DNA of 64,000 bases, from positions 1 through 64,000 of the forward strand of contig NZ_CALWUM010000010.1 in the NCBI RefSeq assembly GCF_944384765.1. Reading direction: 5' to 3'. Within the stretch, counting starts at the first letter, position 1. Each line of letters begins with the position of its first letter. Below the pieces are notes generated by a model. The model ran no database searches and was not told where the DNA came from. It worked only from the letters and a program-made list of their open reading frames with translations. Positions 7,196-15,269 of the stretch are shown here, piece by piece. This stretch comes from an uncultured Agathobaculum sp. Its GTDB lineage: Bacteria; Bacillota; Clostridia; Oscillospirales; Butyricicoccaceae. The position numbers and the translations under genes are program-made.

Positions 7196-8128
7196 ATGTT
7201 AGATCCGAAGAAAGTAAAACTCGGCATCTGCCCGATCGGCTGGTCCAACGACGATATGTGGGACCTCGGCGACGAGAATACGTTCCAGCAGTGCATTTCC
7301 GAGATGAAGCTCGCGGGCTTTGACGGCTGCGAAGTCGGCCACAAGTACCCGGAGGATAAGGAAGTCCTCAAGCACATGCTCGATGTGCGCAACCTGACCA
7401 TCGCGTCCAAGTGGTTCTCCTCTTTCCTGGTTGACAAGCCGTATGAAGAGGTTGAGGCCGAGTTTATCAAGGAACTGGATTACCTGTCCTATGTTGGCGC
7501 GACCGCGATCAACGTTTCCGAGCAGTCCGGCTCGATCCAGGGCAAGCTCGACACCGCGGTTCTCGATATGGAGAACAAGCGCGTGCTGACCGATGAGGAG
7601 TGGGACCGCTTCACCACCGGCCTGAACAAGCTGGGCAAGCTCTCGATGGAGAAGTACGGCATCCGCACCTGCTTCCATCATCACATGGGCACGGTTTGCC
7701 AGACGGTTGAGGAGACCACCCGCCTGATGGAGAACACCGATCCCAAGTACGTATTCCTGTGCTTCGATACCGGCCACTTCACCTTCGCAGGCGAGGACCC
7801 GGTCAAGATGCTCGAGAAGTTCGCTGACCGCGTTGGCCATGTTCATCTGAAGAACATGCGTATGCCGCTGGTTGAGAAGGCTCGCCAGGAGCACTGGTCC
7901 TTCCTGGACGCTGTTCGCGCGGGCGCGTTCACCGTTCCGGGCGATCCGGACGGCTGCGTTGAGTTCGACAAGGTATTCGACCTGCTGGACAAGGCCGGCT
8001 ACACCGGCTGGATCATGGTCGAGGCTGAGCAGGACCCGGCAAAGGCCAATCCGTTCGAGTACGCCAAGATGGGCCGCGAGTACATCACCGCGCACACCGG
8101 TCTGGGCGGCGAGGTCGTTCTCAAGTAA
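7196..8128 (+). CDS. iolE: Myo-inosose-2 dehydratase (sugar phosphate isomerase/epimerase fold)
   Basis: 310-residue TIM-barrel protein of the AP-endonuclease-2 superfamily, best matched to IolE, which dehydrates 2-keto-myo-inositol in inositol catabolism. The opening LGICPIGWSNDDM and ENTFQQCISEMKLAGFDGCE are IolE hallmarks. Likely metal ligands lie in FHHHMGTVC, CFDTGHFTF, VGHVHLKN and the late MVEAEQDP. ATG 7196 follows TGGAGGG. The gene has its own promoter and terminator and no other iol gene is in the window, so it may work with a distant iol operon or act on a related inosose. The DeoR-type regulator 6 kb upstream could be its repressor. Confidence 0.88.
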   Translation: MLDPKKVKLGICPIGWSNDDMWDLGDENTFQQCISEMKLAGFDGCEVGHKYPEDKEVLKHMLDVRNLTIASKWFSSFLVDKPYEEVEAEFIKELDYLSYVGATAINVSEQSGSIQGKLDTAVLDMENKRVLTDEEWDRFTTGLNKLGKLSMEKYGIRTCFHHHMGTVCQTVEETTRLMENTDPKYVFLCFDTGHFTFAGEDPVKMLEKFADRVGHVHLKNMRMPLVEKARQEHWSFLDAVRAGAFTVPGDPDGCVEFDKVFDLLDKAGYTGWIMVEAEQDPAKANPFEYAKMGREYITAHTGLGGEVVLK

Positions 8129-8151
8129 GCGATCGTAAAAACCAAGACGAA

Positions 8152-8187
8152 AAACACCCCGTTTCAATAGAAACGGGGTGTTTTTTT
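8152..8187. terminator. Bidirectional terminator between iolE and the ABC permease
   Basis: AACACCCCGTTTC (8153-8165) pairs with GAAACGGGGTGTT (8170-8182) around AATA, followed by T7. The permease stop codon lies within the T tract. Confidence 0.9.
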
Positions 8188-9604
8188 ACGCCAGCCGCCG
8201 CAGATAGGCGCGCGCGGTGACCTTGTAGCAGAACAGATAGAAGGCGCAGAACACCAGCATGGCCGCCGCCACGCTGCCGAGCAGTACGGCTGGGGTGTCG
8301 ATCGAGATCAGGCCCATGAACGTGGCGAAAAACGGGAAGGCAAAGCCGATGTGCAGCAGCGTGCCCGCGAGCGGCATCAGGAACATCACGCTGAGCTGCC
8401 GCCGCGCGGTGCGCGCGGCGAGCACATCCGACAGGCCGACTGCACGCAGGATGCGGAAGCGCCCGGCATCCTCCGCGCCCTCGGCCAGCTGCTTGTAATA
8501 CAGGATGAGCGCGGTGCAGGCGAGAAACACCAGCACGAAGAACACACCCAGGAAAGCGAGCGTGGTGAACATCATGGTGATGTCCGCAGCCGAGGCACCC
8601 GCGGTGTTCAGCCCGACCTGTCCTTCCGCGAGCGCCTGTCCGACCCGTTCGATCACTGCGCCCTGGCCGAACAGCACACTGAACGAGCAGCACAGCGTGA
8701 ACAGGGCCGCACAGCTGAACAGGCAGATATTGGTCAGGCCGGCAGCGTTTTTGCGCAGGCGGTGCTGCAGGCCGGATACCACAACAAATTCAGAAGGGTC
8801 CGTGTAAAACCGCCGGCCGCGCCGCAGGCGGCGCAGTACCTCGGCGCTCACGCCGGTGAACACCCCGTAAGTGCCGAGGATGACCAGCAGCAGCGCCAGC
8901 ATGAAGCTGCTCAGGGTCGCGCTGGTGCTGCTCATAGCGGAGAGGGTATAGGCTGCGATCAGGCAGCCTGCGCCGAGCACGGCAAGCGGCAGGCGGCCGC
9001 GCATGGGCTTTTCGCCCTGCATCTGTTCGCGCAGCAGGGAGGCGGGCTGGGTGCGTGCGGCGCGCCACACGCCCATGGCGGTCAGCACGGCAAAGCACGC
9101 GGCGAACACCTTGACCACACCGAGCACCGCGCCGGGGGCAAGCATCCAGTGCAGCCCCGCGGGATGGCCGAGCGCCGCGAGCAGCGCATCCATGGCGAAC
9201 GGGCAGACAACCAGCCCCGCGCCGATGCCGAGCAGCAGGCAGACCGCAAAGCAGAGCGCGTTTTCAATCAGCAGGATGAGCGCAATATGCCGCCGTTCGA
9301 GTCCAAGGATGGCATACAGCGCCAGCTCGCGACTGCGGTTTTTGAGCAGATAGCTGTAAATATACACGAGAAGCGGCACGAGCACGACCGGCATCAGATA
9401 ATACCCCACGCTCATCACCAGCTGGATGTTGCCGCCGTTCGGGATGGCCTGCGCAAAGGAATCGTTGTACACAAACGCGGCGATCAGGAAATACACCAGC
9501 ACCAGAAAACCAGATGCGAGCACAAAGGGTAGATACAGCCGCCGGCTGCCGTACAGTCCGCGCAGCGCAAGACGGGGCAGCAGACGGCTACGCAAGGCGG
9601 GCAC
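8186..9604 (-). CDS. ABC transporter permease, FtsX/MacB-like (BceB-type)
   Basis: 472-residue integral membrane protein with about eight hydrophobic segments and two FtsX-like regions (around residues 55-175 and 335-465). The first contains LLKNRSRELALYAILGLERRH, the cytoplasmic motif typical of FtsX-type permeases. It is shorter than BceB proteins, which carry a large extracellular domain of about 200 residues, so it lacks most of that sensor domain. It overlaps the ATPase gene by 17 bp. Such pairs usually export or sense peptides or lipid-active antibiotics; the substrate here is unknown. No two-component system is adjacent. Confidence 0.85.
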   Translation of the reverse strand: MPALRSRLLPRLALRGLYGSRRLYLPFVLASGFLVLVYFLIAAFVYNDSFAQAIPNGGNIQLVMSVGYYLMPVVLVPLLVYIYSYLLKNRSRELALYAILGLERRHIALILLIENALCFAVCLLLGIGAGLVVCPFAMDALLAALGHPAGLHWMLAPGAVLGVVKVFAACFAVLTAMGVWRAARTQPASLLREQMQGEKPMRGRLPLAVLGAGCLIAAYTLSAMSSTSATLSSFMLALLLVILGTYGVFTGVSAEVLRRLRRGRRFYTDPSEFVVVSGLQHRLRKNAAGLTNICLFSCAALFTLCCSFSVLFGQGAVIERVGQALAEGQVGLNTAGASAADITMMFTTLAFLGVFFVLVFLACTALILYYKQLAEGAEDAGRFRILRAVGLSDVLAARTARRQLSVMFLMPLAGTLLHIGFAFPFFATFMGLISIDTPAVLLGSVAAAMLVFCAFYLFCYKVTARAYLRRLA

Positions 9605-10352
9605 CTCCCTGCTGCAAAGCGGTCATGCGGGCGGCAAGACACGGATAAAAGTCCGTGCGGGACTGGCTGCCGCGCACCACCTCGTCCGCGATCAAGCCGT
9701 CGCGTAAAAACAGCACGCGGGCGGCATGGCTGGCCGCGTCCAGGCTGTGCGTGACCATGACGATGGTCTGCCCGTCCGCGTTGCACTCATCCAGCATGCC
9801 GAGCAGCTGCGCGGCCGAGCCCGAATCGAGCGCGCCGGTCGGCTCGTCTGCCAGCAGCAGTGCGGGCACGGTGATCAGCGCGCGGGCGGCAGCGGCCCGC
9901 TGCCGCTCGCCGCCCGATACCTCATAGGGATATTTTTCGAGCAGCGGCGTGATACCCAGCCGGCCGGTCAGCGGCAGCAGGCGGTTTTCCATCTCCTCGC
10001 GCGGCCGTCCGGCCAGCACAAGCGGGAACAGGATGTTCTCACGCAGCGACAGCGTGTCGAGCAGGTTGCAGTCCTGAAAGATAAAACCCAGCCGGTCGCG
10101 GCGGAACGCGGACAGCGCGCGGTTGGGGATTGCGGCGAGATCCTCGCCCTCGAGCAGGATGCGGCCGTCGGTCGGCCGGTCGAGCGCTGCGAGCAGGGTG
10201 AGCAGCGTGGTCTTGCCGCTGCCGCTCTCGCCCATGATCGAAACGAATTCCCCCTTTGCCACCCCAAAACTTACCCCGCGCAGCGCGGGTACGCGGCGCG
10301 CACCGAAGCGGGTGCTGTATTCCTTTGTCAAACCCTCGACGGACAACAGCAT
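9588..10352 (-). CDS. ABC transporter ATP-binding protein (BceA/LolD-like)
   Basis: 254-residue ATPase of the MacB/LolD/BceA class. Walker A GESGSGKT lies at residues 41-48, Q-loop FIFQDCNLL, signature YEVSGGERQR, Walker B LLLADEPTGALD and H-loop VTHS. ATG 10352 follows AAGGAGG. It partners the overlapping permease. A consensus promoter and an inverted-repeat operator lie immediately upstream, so expression is likely held down until an inducer is present. No GntR-type regulator gene is nearby. Confidence 0.93.
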   Translation of the reverse strand: MLLSVEGLTKEYSTRFGARRVPALRGVSFGVAKGEFVSIMGESGSGKTTLLTLLAALDRPTDGRILLEGEDLAAIPNRALSAFRRDRLGFIFQDCNLLDTLSLRENILFPLVLAGRPREEMENRLLPLTGRLGITPLLEKYPYEVSGGERQRAAAARALITVPALLLADEPTGALDSGSAAQLLGMLDECNADGQTIVMVTHSLDAASHAARVLFLRDGLIADEVVRGSQSRTDFYPCLAARMTALQQGGARLA

Positions 10353-10371
10353 AACAATGCCTCCTTGCATT

Positions 10372-10422
10372 AATGTATTAAGTGAACAATACAATAATAC
10401 ATTTGGCGTCTGCGACTGTCAA
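10372..10422 (-). promoter_or_regulatory. ABC transporter promoter with overlapping inverted-repeat operator
   Basis: Minus strand: -35 TTGACA (10422-10417), 17 bp, -10 TATTAT (10399-10394). The inverted repeat AATGTATTA (10372-10380) / TAATACATT (10395-10403) spans the -10 and start site; a nested TGTATT-N8-AATACA lies at 10374-10393. The layout is that of a repressor operator, such as those of YtrA-type GntR regulators. Confidence 0.75.
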
Positions 10423-10495
10423 GCGAAAAATTGTAAACAATGTGTGTACAAATCCAAATTGGGCGCAGTTTCCGCCGAAATATCTTGAAAACCCT

Positions 10496-10524
10496 TTGCA
10501 AAACAGGCGGGGATAGGGTAGAAT
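10496..10524 (+). promoter_or_regulatory. Probable pyrH promoter
   Basis: -35 TTGCAA (10496-10501), 17 bp, -10 TAGAAT (10519-10524). Confidence 0.55.
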
Positions 10525-10558
10525 AGAAGGCGGGAATATGCAGTAAGGAGTGAAGAAC

Positions 10559-11281
10559 ATGGCAACACCGAAATATAAGCGCGTGCTGATCAAAATCAGC
10601 GGCGAGGCGCTTGCGGGGGATAAGCACTTTGGCCTGAATTTCGATGTAATCGGGCCGGTTTGTGATGTGATCAAGAAATGTAATGAAGAGGGCTGTGAGA
10701 TCGGCGTCGTCGTAGGCGGCGGCAACTTCTGGCGCGGCGTCAAGGACGGCGGCGGCAAGATGGAGCGCACCCGCGCGGACCACATGGGCATGCTGGCAAC
10801 CACGATCAACGCGCTGGCGCTGGCGGACGCGCTCGAGCAGCGCGGCGTGCCGGTGCGCGTGCAGACCGCGATCGAAATGAACCGTATCGCCGAGCCGTAC
10901 ATCCGGCAGCGCGCCACGCGCCATCTGGAAAAGGGTCGCGTGGTCATTTTTGGCTGCGGCACGGGCAACCCCTTCTTTTCGACCGATACCGCGGCTGTGC
11001 TGCGCGCGGCCGAGATCGGCGCGGAAGTCATCCTGCTGGCCAAGAATGTGGACGGCGTGTATGACTCCGACCCGGCGAAAAATCCGGATGCCAAAAAATA
11101 CGATCATCTGACGTATATGGATGTGCTCAACCAGGGCCTTGGCGTGATGGACACGACCGCGACCTCGCTGTCGATGGACAACCACATCCCGATCCTGGTA
11201 TTTGCGCTCTCCGATCCGGAGAATATTTATCGTGCGGTCAACGGTGAAAAGATCGGCACGATTGTAGAGGAGGAAAAATAA
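10559..11281 (+). CDS. pyrH: UMP kinase
   Basis: 240-residue hexameric UMP kinase of the amino-acid-kinase fold; it phosphorylates UMP to UDP for nucleotide synthesis. It begins [20 protein letters not shown], then has [10 protein letters not shown], a UMP-binding [15 protein letters not shown], and [17 protein letters not shown] with [14 protein letters not shown] near the nucleotide site. ATG 10559 follows AAGGAG with 8 bp spacing; a GTG at 10550 overlaps that site. frr starts on the base after its stop. This begins the conserved pyrH-frr-uppS-cdsA-dxr-rseP-ispG-polC order of Clostridia. Confidence 0.97.
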   Translation: MATPKYKRVLIKISGEALAGDKHFGLNFDVIGPVCDVIKKCNEEGCEIGVVVGGGNFWRGVKDGGGKMERTRADHMGMLATTINALALADALEQRGVPVRVQTAIEMNRIAEPYIRQRATRHLEKGRVVIFGCGTGNPFFSTDTAAVLRAAEIGAEVILLAKNVDGVYDSDPAKNPDAKKYDHLTYMDVLNQGLGVMDTTATSLSMDNHIPILVFALSDPENIYRAVNGEKIGTIVEEEK

Positions 11282-11836
11282 ATGAAGGCTCAGCTCAACG
11301 CTTATGAGGACAAAATGAAAAAGACGCTCGACGTGCTCGCCAAGGAGCTTGCGGCGGTGCGCGCAGGCCGCGCCAATCCCGCTGTGCTCGATAAGATCAC
11401 GGTCGAGTATTACGGCGCGCCGACCCCGCTCAATCAGGTGGCGGCGATCTCGTCGCCCGATCCGCGCTCGCTGGCCATCCAGCCGTGGGACGCCTCGCTG
11501 CTCAAGGCGATCGAAAAGGCGATCCAGGTGTCCGATCTGGGCATTAACCCGCAGAATGACGGCAAGTTGATCCGTCTGAACTTCCCGCCGCTGACCGAGG
11601 AGCGCCGTAAGGAGCTGATCAAGGGCGTGTCCAAAACCGGCGAGGAATCCAAGGTCGCCATCCGCAACATCCGCCGCGATGCGATCGACAAGTTCAAGGC
11701 CGCGCAGAAAAAGAGCGAGATGACCGAGGACGAGCTGCATGACGGCGAAGAAAAGATGCAGAAGCTGACCGATAAATACGTCAAGGAGATTGACGCGATG
11801 GTTGCCAAGAAGTCCAAGGAGCTGGCGGAAGTCTAA
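11282..11836 (+). CDS. frr: Ribosome recycling factor
   Basis: 184-residue protein that, with EF-G, splits post-termination ribosomes. The family pattern is complete: [15 protein letters not shown] near the start, [33 protein letters not shown]-like [24 protein letters not shown] (split here across residues 80-105), and the C-terminal [11 protein letters not shown] and [10 protein letters not shown]. It directly abuts pyrH (TAA then ATG) with its ribosome site inside the pyrH end. Immediately downstream lies hairpin array A rather than a simple terminator. Confidence 0.97.
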   Translation: MKAQLNAYEDKMKKTLDVLAKELAAVRAGRANPAVLDKITVEYYGAPTPLNQVAAISSPDPRSLAIQPWDASLLKAIEKAIQVSDLGINPQNDGKLIRLNFPPLTEERRKELIKGVSKTGEESKVAIRNIRRDAIDKFKAAQKKSEMTEDELHDGEEKMQKLTDKYVKEIDAMVAKKSKELAEV

Positions 11837-11840
11837 AAAA

Positions 11841-11987
11841 ATCCAAGGGGGACACTGTCCCCCTTGGATACGAAAGAAGTTCCGAAGAAACTTTTTTCGA
11901 TAACCCGCTCTCGTCCGCACGGCGGACGAGGCCACGCCGCCGCGGCGTGGGCAGCGGAATAAAAGCCTGGCAGAGCTGGGCTTTTAT
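11841..11987 (+). repeat. Hairpin array, copy A (between frr and uppS)
   Basis: Five tandem hairpins: h1 TCCAAGGGGGAC/GTCCCCCTTGGA (11842-11868); h2 CGAAAGAAGTT/AACTTTTTTCG (11871-11899); h3 CTCGTCCGC/GCGGACGAG (11910-11930); h4 CCACGCCG/CGGCGTGG (11932-11950); h5 ATAAAAGCC/GGGCTTTTAT (11959-11987). Copy B at 13855 has the same order with paired base changes. No T tract follows h1, so it is not a plain terminator. Confidence 0.85.
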
Positions 11988-12230
11988 GGAGATTTTCGGA
12001 CAGGATCATCGCGCTGTGGGCGCGTATGGATGAGCCCAAACCGGGCAGTTGTTCCCGGTTTTGGTGCAGGAGTGGAGCAGGGTTCCGTGCATCGGAATGT
12101 TTGCGCTTTTGGGGACAAGTTTCGGGCTTTGCCCAGCAGATCCCTTTGCCCTGAAAAACATTGGTTTTTCAGCGAAGCATAAGAATTGGGGGGCGGCGGG
12201 ATCGCCGCCTCTTTGCTTGGGGGAAAGATT
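11988..12230 (+). other. Hairpin-rich leader between array A and uppS
   Basis: No gene is supported here. Further inverted repeats occur: AAACCGGG/CCCGGTTT (about 12039-12062), CTGAAAAAC/GTTTTTCAG (about 12150-12171) and GGCGGC/GCCGCC (about 12192-12209). Together with array A the untranslated gap is almost 400 bp, very long for this normally compact cluster. Confidence 0.5.
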
Positions 12231-12983
12231 TTGGGTTTATTCACAAGAAAGAAGAAAACTGCTCTGCCGGCGGCGGACCGCCCGGTGCCGCGGCATATCG
12301 CGGTCATTATGGACGGCAACGGCCGTTGGGCGAAAAAGCGCGGCCTGCCGCGTCAGGCGGGGCACAAGGTCGGCGCGGAAACCTTCCGCACGATCGCGAC
12401 CTACTGCAAGGACATTGGCGTGCAGTATTTCACGGTCTATGCGTTTTCCACGGAAAACTGGAAGCGTCCACAGGAAGAAGTGGACGCGCTGATGAACCTG
12501 TTCCGCAGCTACCTTAAGGAGGCGGCGGAGACCATGTTCCAACGCGGGGTGGCCGTGCGTGTACTGGGCGATTTGTCGCCCCTGCCTGCGGATATCCGCG
12601 CGCAGATCCGCGAGGTGGATGAGATCGCCGACCGACTCGGGCCGGAGGCTGCGACCGCTTCGCTGTGTATCAACTACGGCGGACGGGATGAGATCAAAAA
12701 CGCGGTTCGTGCGATTGCGCGCGAGGTGCAGCGCGGGGAGCTGGCGCCCGAGGACATCACCGAGGACACGGTTGCATCGCACCTGTACACCGCGCACATG
12801 CCCGACCCGGATCTGATCATCCGGCCTTCGGGCGAGATCCGCACGTCCAATTTCCTGCTGTGGCAGTCCGCCTATGCGGAGTATTATTTTACAGATGTTT
12901 TGTGGCCGGATTTCAAAACCGCTGACATGGATGCGGCGATCGACGCATACAACAAGAGGAATCGCCGCTTCGGCGGGGTGTGA
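12231..12983 (+). CDS. uppS: Isoprenyl (undecaprenyl) diphosphate synthase
   Basis: 250-residue cis-prenyltransferase that builds undecaprenyl diphosphate, the lipid carrier for cell-wall synthesis. Motifs: VIMDGNGRWAKKRGLPRQAGH (catalytic Asp), YAFSTENWKRP, LCINYGGRDEI, and RPSGEIRTSNFLLWQSAYAE. TTG at 12231 gives the typical short N-terminus (M)GLFTRKKK and follows GGGGGAAAG. A longer start at 12186 would translate the hairpin-rich leader and is less likely. cdsA follows after 24 bp. Confidence 0.93.
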   Translation: MGLFTRKKKTALPAADRPVPRHIAVIMDGNGRWAKKRGLPRQAGHKVGAETFRTIATYCKDIGVQYFTVYAFSTENWKRPQEEVDALMNLFRSYLKEAAETMFQRGVAVRVLGDLSPLPADIRAQIREVDEIADRLGPEAATASLCINYGGRDEIKNAVRAIAREVQRGELAPEDITEDTVASHLYTAHMPDPDLIIRPSGEIRTSNFLLWQSAYAEYYFTDVLWPDFKTADMDAAIDAYNKRNRRFGGV

Positions 12984-13007
12984 TCCGGCAAATCGGGGTG
13001 TAAAGCT

Positions 13008-13850
13008 ATGAAAACAAGAGTTTTGTTCGGTGTGGTCGGTTTTGCATTTGTGCTGCTGGCGCTGTATGTGTTCCCGGCCATTGTGCTTGAACTGGCCGTG
13101 GCGGCGCTGTGCGTGCTGGCGACCTATGAGGTGCTGGGCGCAACCCGGCTGGTGACCAACCGGCTGGAGCTGCTGCTGTGTATGCTCGTGTCGCTCGGGC
13201 TTGCCATCGGGCATTTCACCGTGCTGCCCGTCAGCCTGTCGGCTGTGGTGCAGGGACTGATCTTTGTGCTGCTGGTGGGCTCGTTTGCGATCGAGCTAAA
13301 ATTTCACGACAGCATGCGTGTGGCGCAGGTGTCGTGGGGCTTTTTCGGCGCGCTGATCGTGCCGTATCTCATGCTCAGCCTGGTGCGCATCTTCCAGATG
13401 GATTTCCAGCCGGTCGGTGAGACAAACTTCCATGTGGGGCAGTTCATCGTGCTGCTGCCGCTGCTCGCGGCCTGGGGCGCGGACACCTGCGCGCTGTTTG
13501 CGGGCATGCTGTTCGGCAAGCACAAGCTGGCGCCGGTCGTCAGCCCGAAAAAGACAATCGAGGGCGCGGTCGGCGGTGTAGTCGGCGGCGCAGTGCTCGT
13601 GCTGATTGCAGCGCTGATTATGAACGCACTGATGGGACTCGAGATGCCGGTATGGGCGGCGCTGGTGCTCGGCGCTGCGGGCGCGGTGCTGGGCGAGGTC
13701 GGTGACCTGTCGTTTTCGATCATCAAGCGTCAGACCAGCATCAAGGACTACGGCCATATCTTCCCCGGCCACGGCGGCGTGCTCGACCGGTTTGACAGTG
13801 TGCTGTTCGTCGCGCCGTTTGCCGAGATTTTGTTTCGGATCATTTGGTAA
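13008..13850 (+). CDS. cdsA: Phosphatidate cytidylyltransferase (CDP-diacylglycerol synthase)
   Basis: 280-residue membrane enzyme making CDP-diacylglycerol from phosphatidic acid and CTP, the branch point of phospholipid synthesis. It has about seven hydrophobic segments. The family signature is complete near the C-terminus: SIIKRQTSIKDYG followed by PGHGGVLDRFDS. An earlier conserved stretch is WGADTCALFAGMLFGKHKL with SPKKTIEG. The stop is followed within a few bases by hairpin array B. Confidence 0.96.
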   Translation: MKTRVLFGVVGFAFVLLALYVFPAIVLELAVAALCVLATYEVLGATRLVTNRLELLLCMLVSLGLAIGHFTVLPVSLSAVVQGLIFVLLVGSFAIELKFHDSMRVAQVSWGFFGALIVPYLMLSLVRIFQMDFQPVGETNFHVGQFIVLLPLLAAWGADTCALFAGMLFGKHKLAPVVSPKKTIEGAVGGVVGGAVLVLIAALIMNALMGLEMPVWAALVLGAAGAVLGEVGDLSFSIIKRQTSIKDYGHIFPGHGGVLDRFDSVLFVAPFAEILFRIIW

Positions 13851-13854
13851 AAAC

Positions 13855-14000
13855 GCCAAGGGGGACACGTCCCCCTTAGATACGCAAAAAGTTCCGGAAA
13901 AAACTTTTTGCGATAATCCCCGCTCATCCGCACCGCGGATGAGACCGCGCCGCAGCGGCGCGGGAAGCGGAATCGAAGTCCGGCAAAGCTGGACTTCGAT
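13855..14000 (+). repeat. Hairpin array, copy B (between cdsA and dxr)
   Basis: The same five-hairpin order as copy A: h1 AAGGGGGAC/GTCCCCCTT (13858-13877); h2 CGCAAAAAGTT/AACTTTTTGCG (13883-13912); h3 CTCATCCGC/GCGGATGAG (13923-13943); h4 CCGCGCCG/CGGCGCGG (13945-13963); h5 ATCGAAGTCC/GGACTTCGAT (13972-14000). Stem bases that differ from A change on both sides (G-C to A-T in h3, A-T to G-C in h4, three pairs in h5). Confidence 0.88.
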
Positions 14001-14111
14001 AGAAATATACGAGGCAGTCGTCGTGTGAAAGACGCAGCCGGGTGTTTGGGTGAAAACGGCGCGGCCGTTTCCGGTCAGAAAGGCCCGCGCTGCGACATAG
14101 GGAGATTTGTT

Positions 14112-15245
14112 ATGAAGAAAATTGCGATTTTAGGCTCAACCGGGTCGATCGGCACGCAGACCGTCGATATTTTGCCCGCAGTTGATGCCGAAGTCGTTGC
14201 ATTGACGACGAATAAACGCATAAACTTACTCGAAGAGCAGGCGCGGCGGCTGCACCCGAAGATGGTGTGCGCGTTCGACGCGGACGCGGCGCGCGACCTG
14301 AAAGTGAAGCTGGCGGACACGGATATCCGCGTGCTCACGGGCATGGACGGTTTGACCGCCTGCGCCGCGGAGAGCGGCGCGGATATCGTCGTGACCGCGG
14401 TGGTCGGCATGGTTGGCCTGCTGCCCACGCTCGCGGCGATCGACGCGGGCAAGGATATCGCGCTGGCGAACAAGGAAACGCTCGTGTGTGCGGGCGAGCT
14501 GGTCATGCGCGCGGCGCGTGAGAAGGGCGTCAAAATTCTGCCGGTGGACTCCGAGCACTCGGCGATCTTCCAGTGTGCGCAGGCCGCGCAGGGCAACCGG
14601 CTGGCAAAGATCATTCTGACCGCCTCGGGCGGCCCGTTTTTTGGCTGGACGGCCGAGGAGATGCGCGGCGTGACGCGCGAGCAGGCGCTGGCGCACCCCA
14701 ACTGGACCATGGGCGCCAAGATCACAATCGACTCCGCGACCATGATGAACAAGGGGCTCGAGCTGATCGAGGCCATGTGGCTGTACGACATAGACCCCGC
14801 GGATATTGAAATTGTCATTCACCGCGAGAGCATTGTGCATTCCGCGGTTGAGTTTGACGACGGCGCGGTGATCGCGCAGCTCGGCCTGCCGGATATGCGC
14901 CTGCCTATTCAGTATGCGCTGACTTGGCCGGCGCGCGTCCCCTGTAAGGTGCCGCGGCTCAGTCTTACAGAGGCGGCAAAGCTGACCTTCTATGCGCCGG
15001 ATGAAGCGGCCTTCCCGGCGCTCGGGCTGGCGCGGCGCGCGGCGGCGCAAAAGGGCGACCGCGGCGCGGTGCTCAACGGCGCGAACGAGGCGGCGGTCGG
15101 CCTGTTCCTTGCGGGTCAGATCGGCTTTACCGACATCGCCGCGCGCGTGGCGCAGGCGATGGATGCCATCCCGTATCAGCCGGCGGTCACGCTGGAGGAC
15201 GTCCTTGCGGCGGATGCCGAAGCGCGCAGGCTGGTGCTGGCGTAA
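14112..15245 (+). CDS. dxr: 1-deoxy-D-xylulose-5-phosphate reductoisomerase
   Basis: 377-residue NADPH-dependent enzyme that makes MEP, the committed step of the non-mevalonate isoprenoid pathway. The N-terminal Rossmann motif is KKIAILGSTGSIGTQT; NKETLVCAGELV and PVDSEHSAIFQ follow, with the metal and substrate region ILTASGGPFFG, HPNWTMGAKITIDSATMMNKG and ALTWPAR. ATG 14112 follows GGGAG and starts the Rossmann strand; an in-frame start at 14025 would add 29 unrelated residues. rseP follows after 24 bp. Confidence 0.97.
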   Translation: MKKIAILGSTGSIGTQTVDILPAVDAEVVALTTNKRINLLEEQARRLHPKMVCAFDADAARDLKVKLADTDIRVLTGMDGLTACAAESGADIVVTAVVGMVGLLPTLAAIDAGKDIALANKETLVCAGELVMRAAREKGVKILPVDSEHSAIFQCAQAAQGNRLAKIILTASGGPFFGWTAEEMRGVTREQALAHPNWTMGAKITIDSATMMNKGLELIEAMWLYDIDPADIEIVIHRESIVHSAVEFDDGAVIAQLGLPDMRLPIQYALTWPARVPCKVPRLSLTEAAKLTFYAPDEAAFPALGLARRAAAQKGDRGAVLNGANEAAVGLFLAGQIGFTDIAARVAQAMDAIPYQPAVTLEDVLAADAEARRLVLA

Positions 15246-15269
15246 TCCCCTTTTGAAAGGAGAACTGCA

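Noticed and set aside
11837-11870. Plain terminator after frr
   Set aside because: The first hairpin is strong but has no T tract and is part of a multi-hairpin repeat; read-through to uppS is expected.
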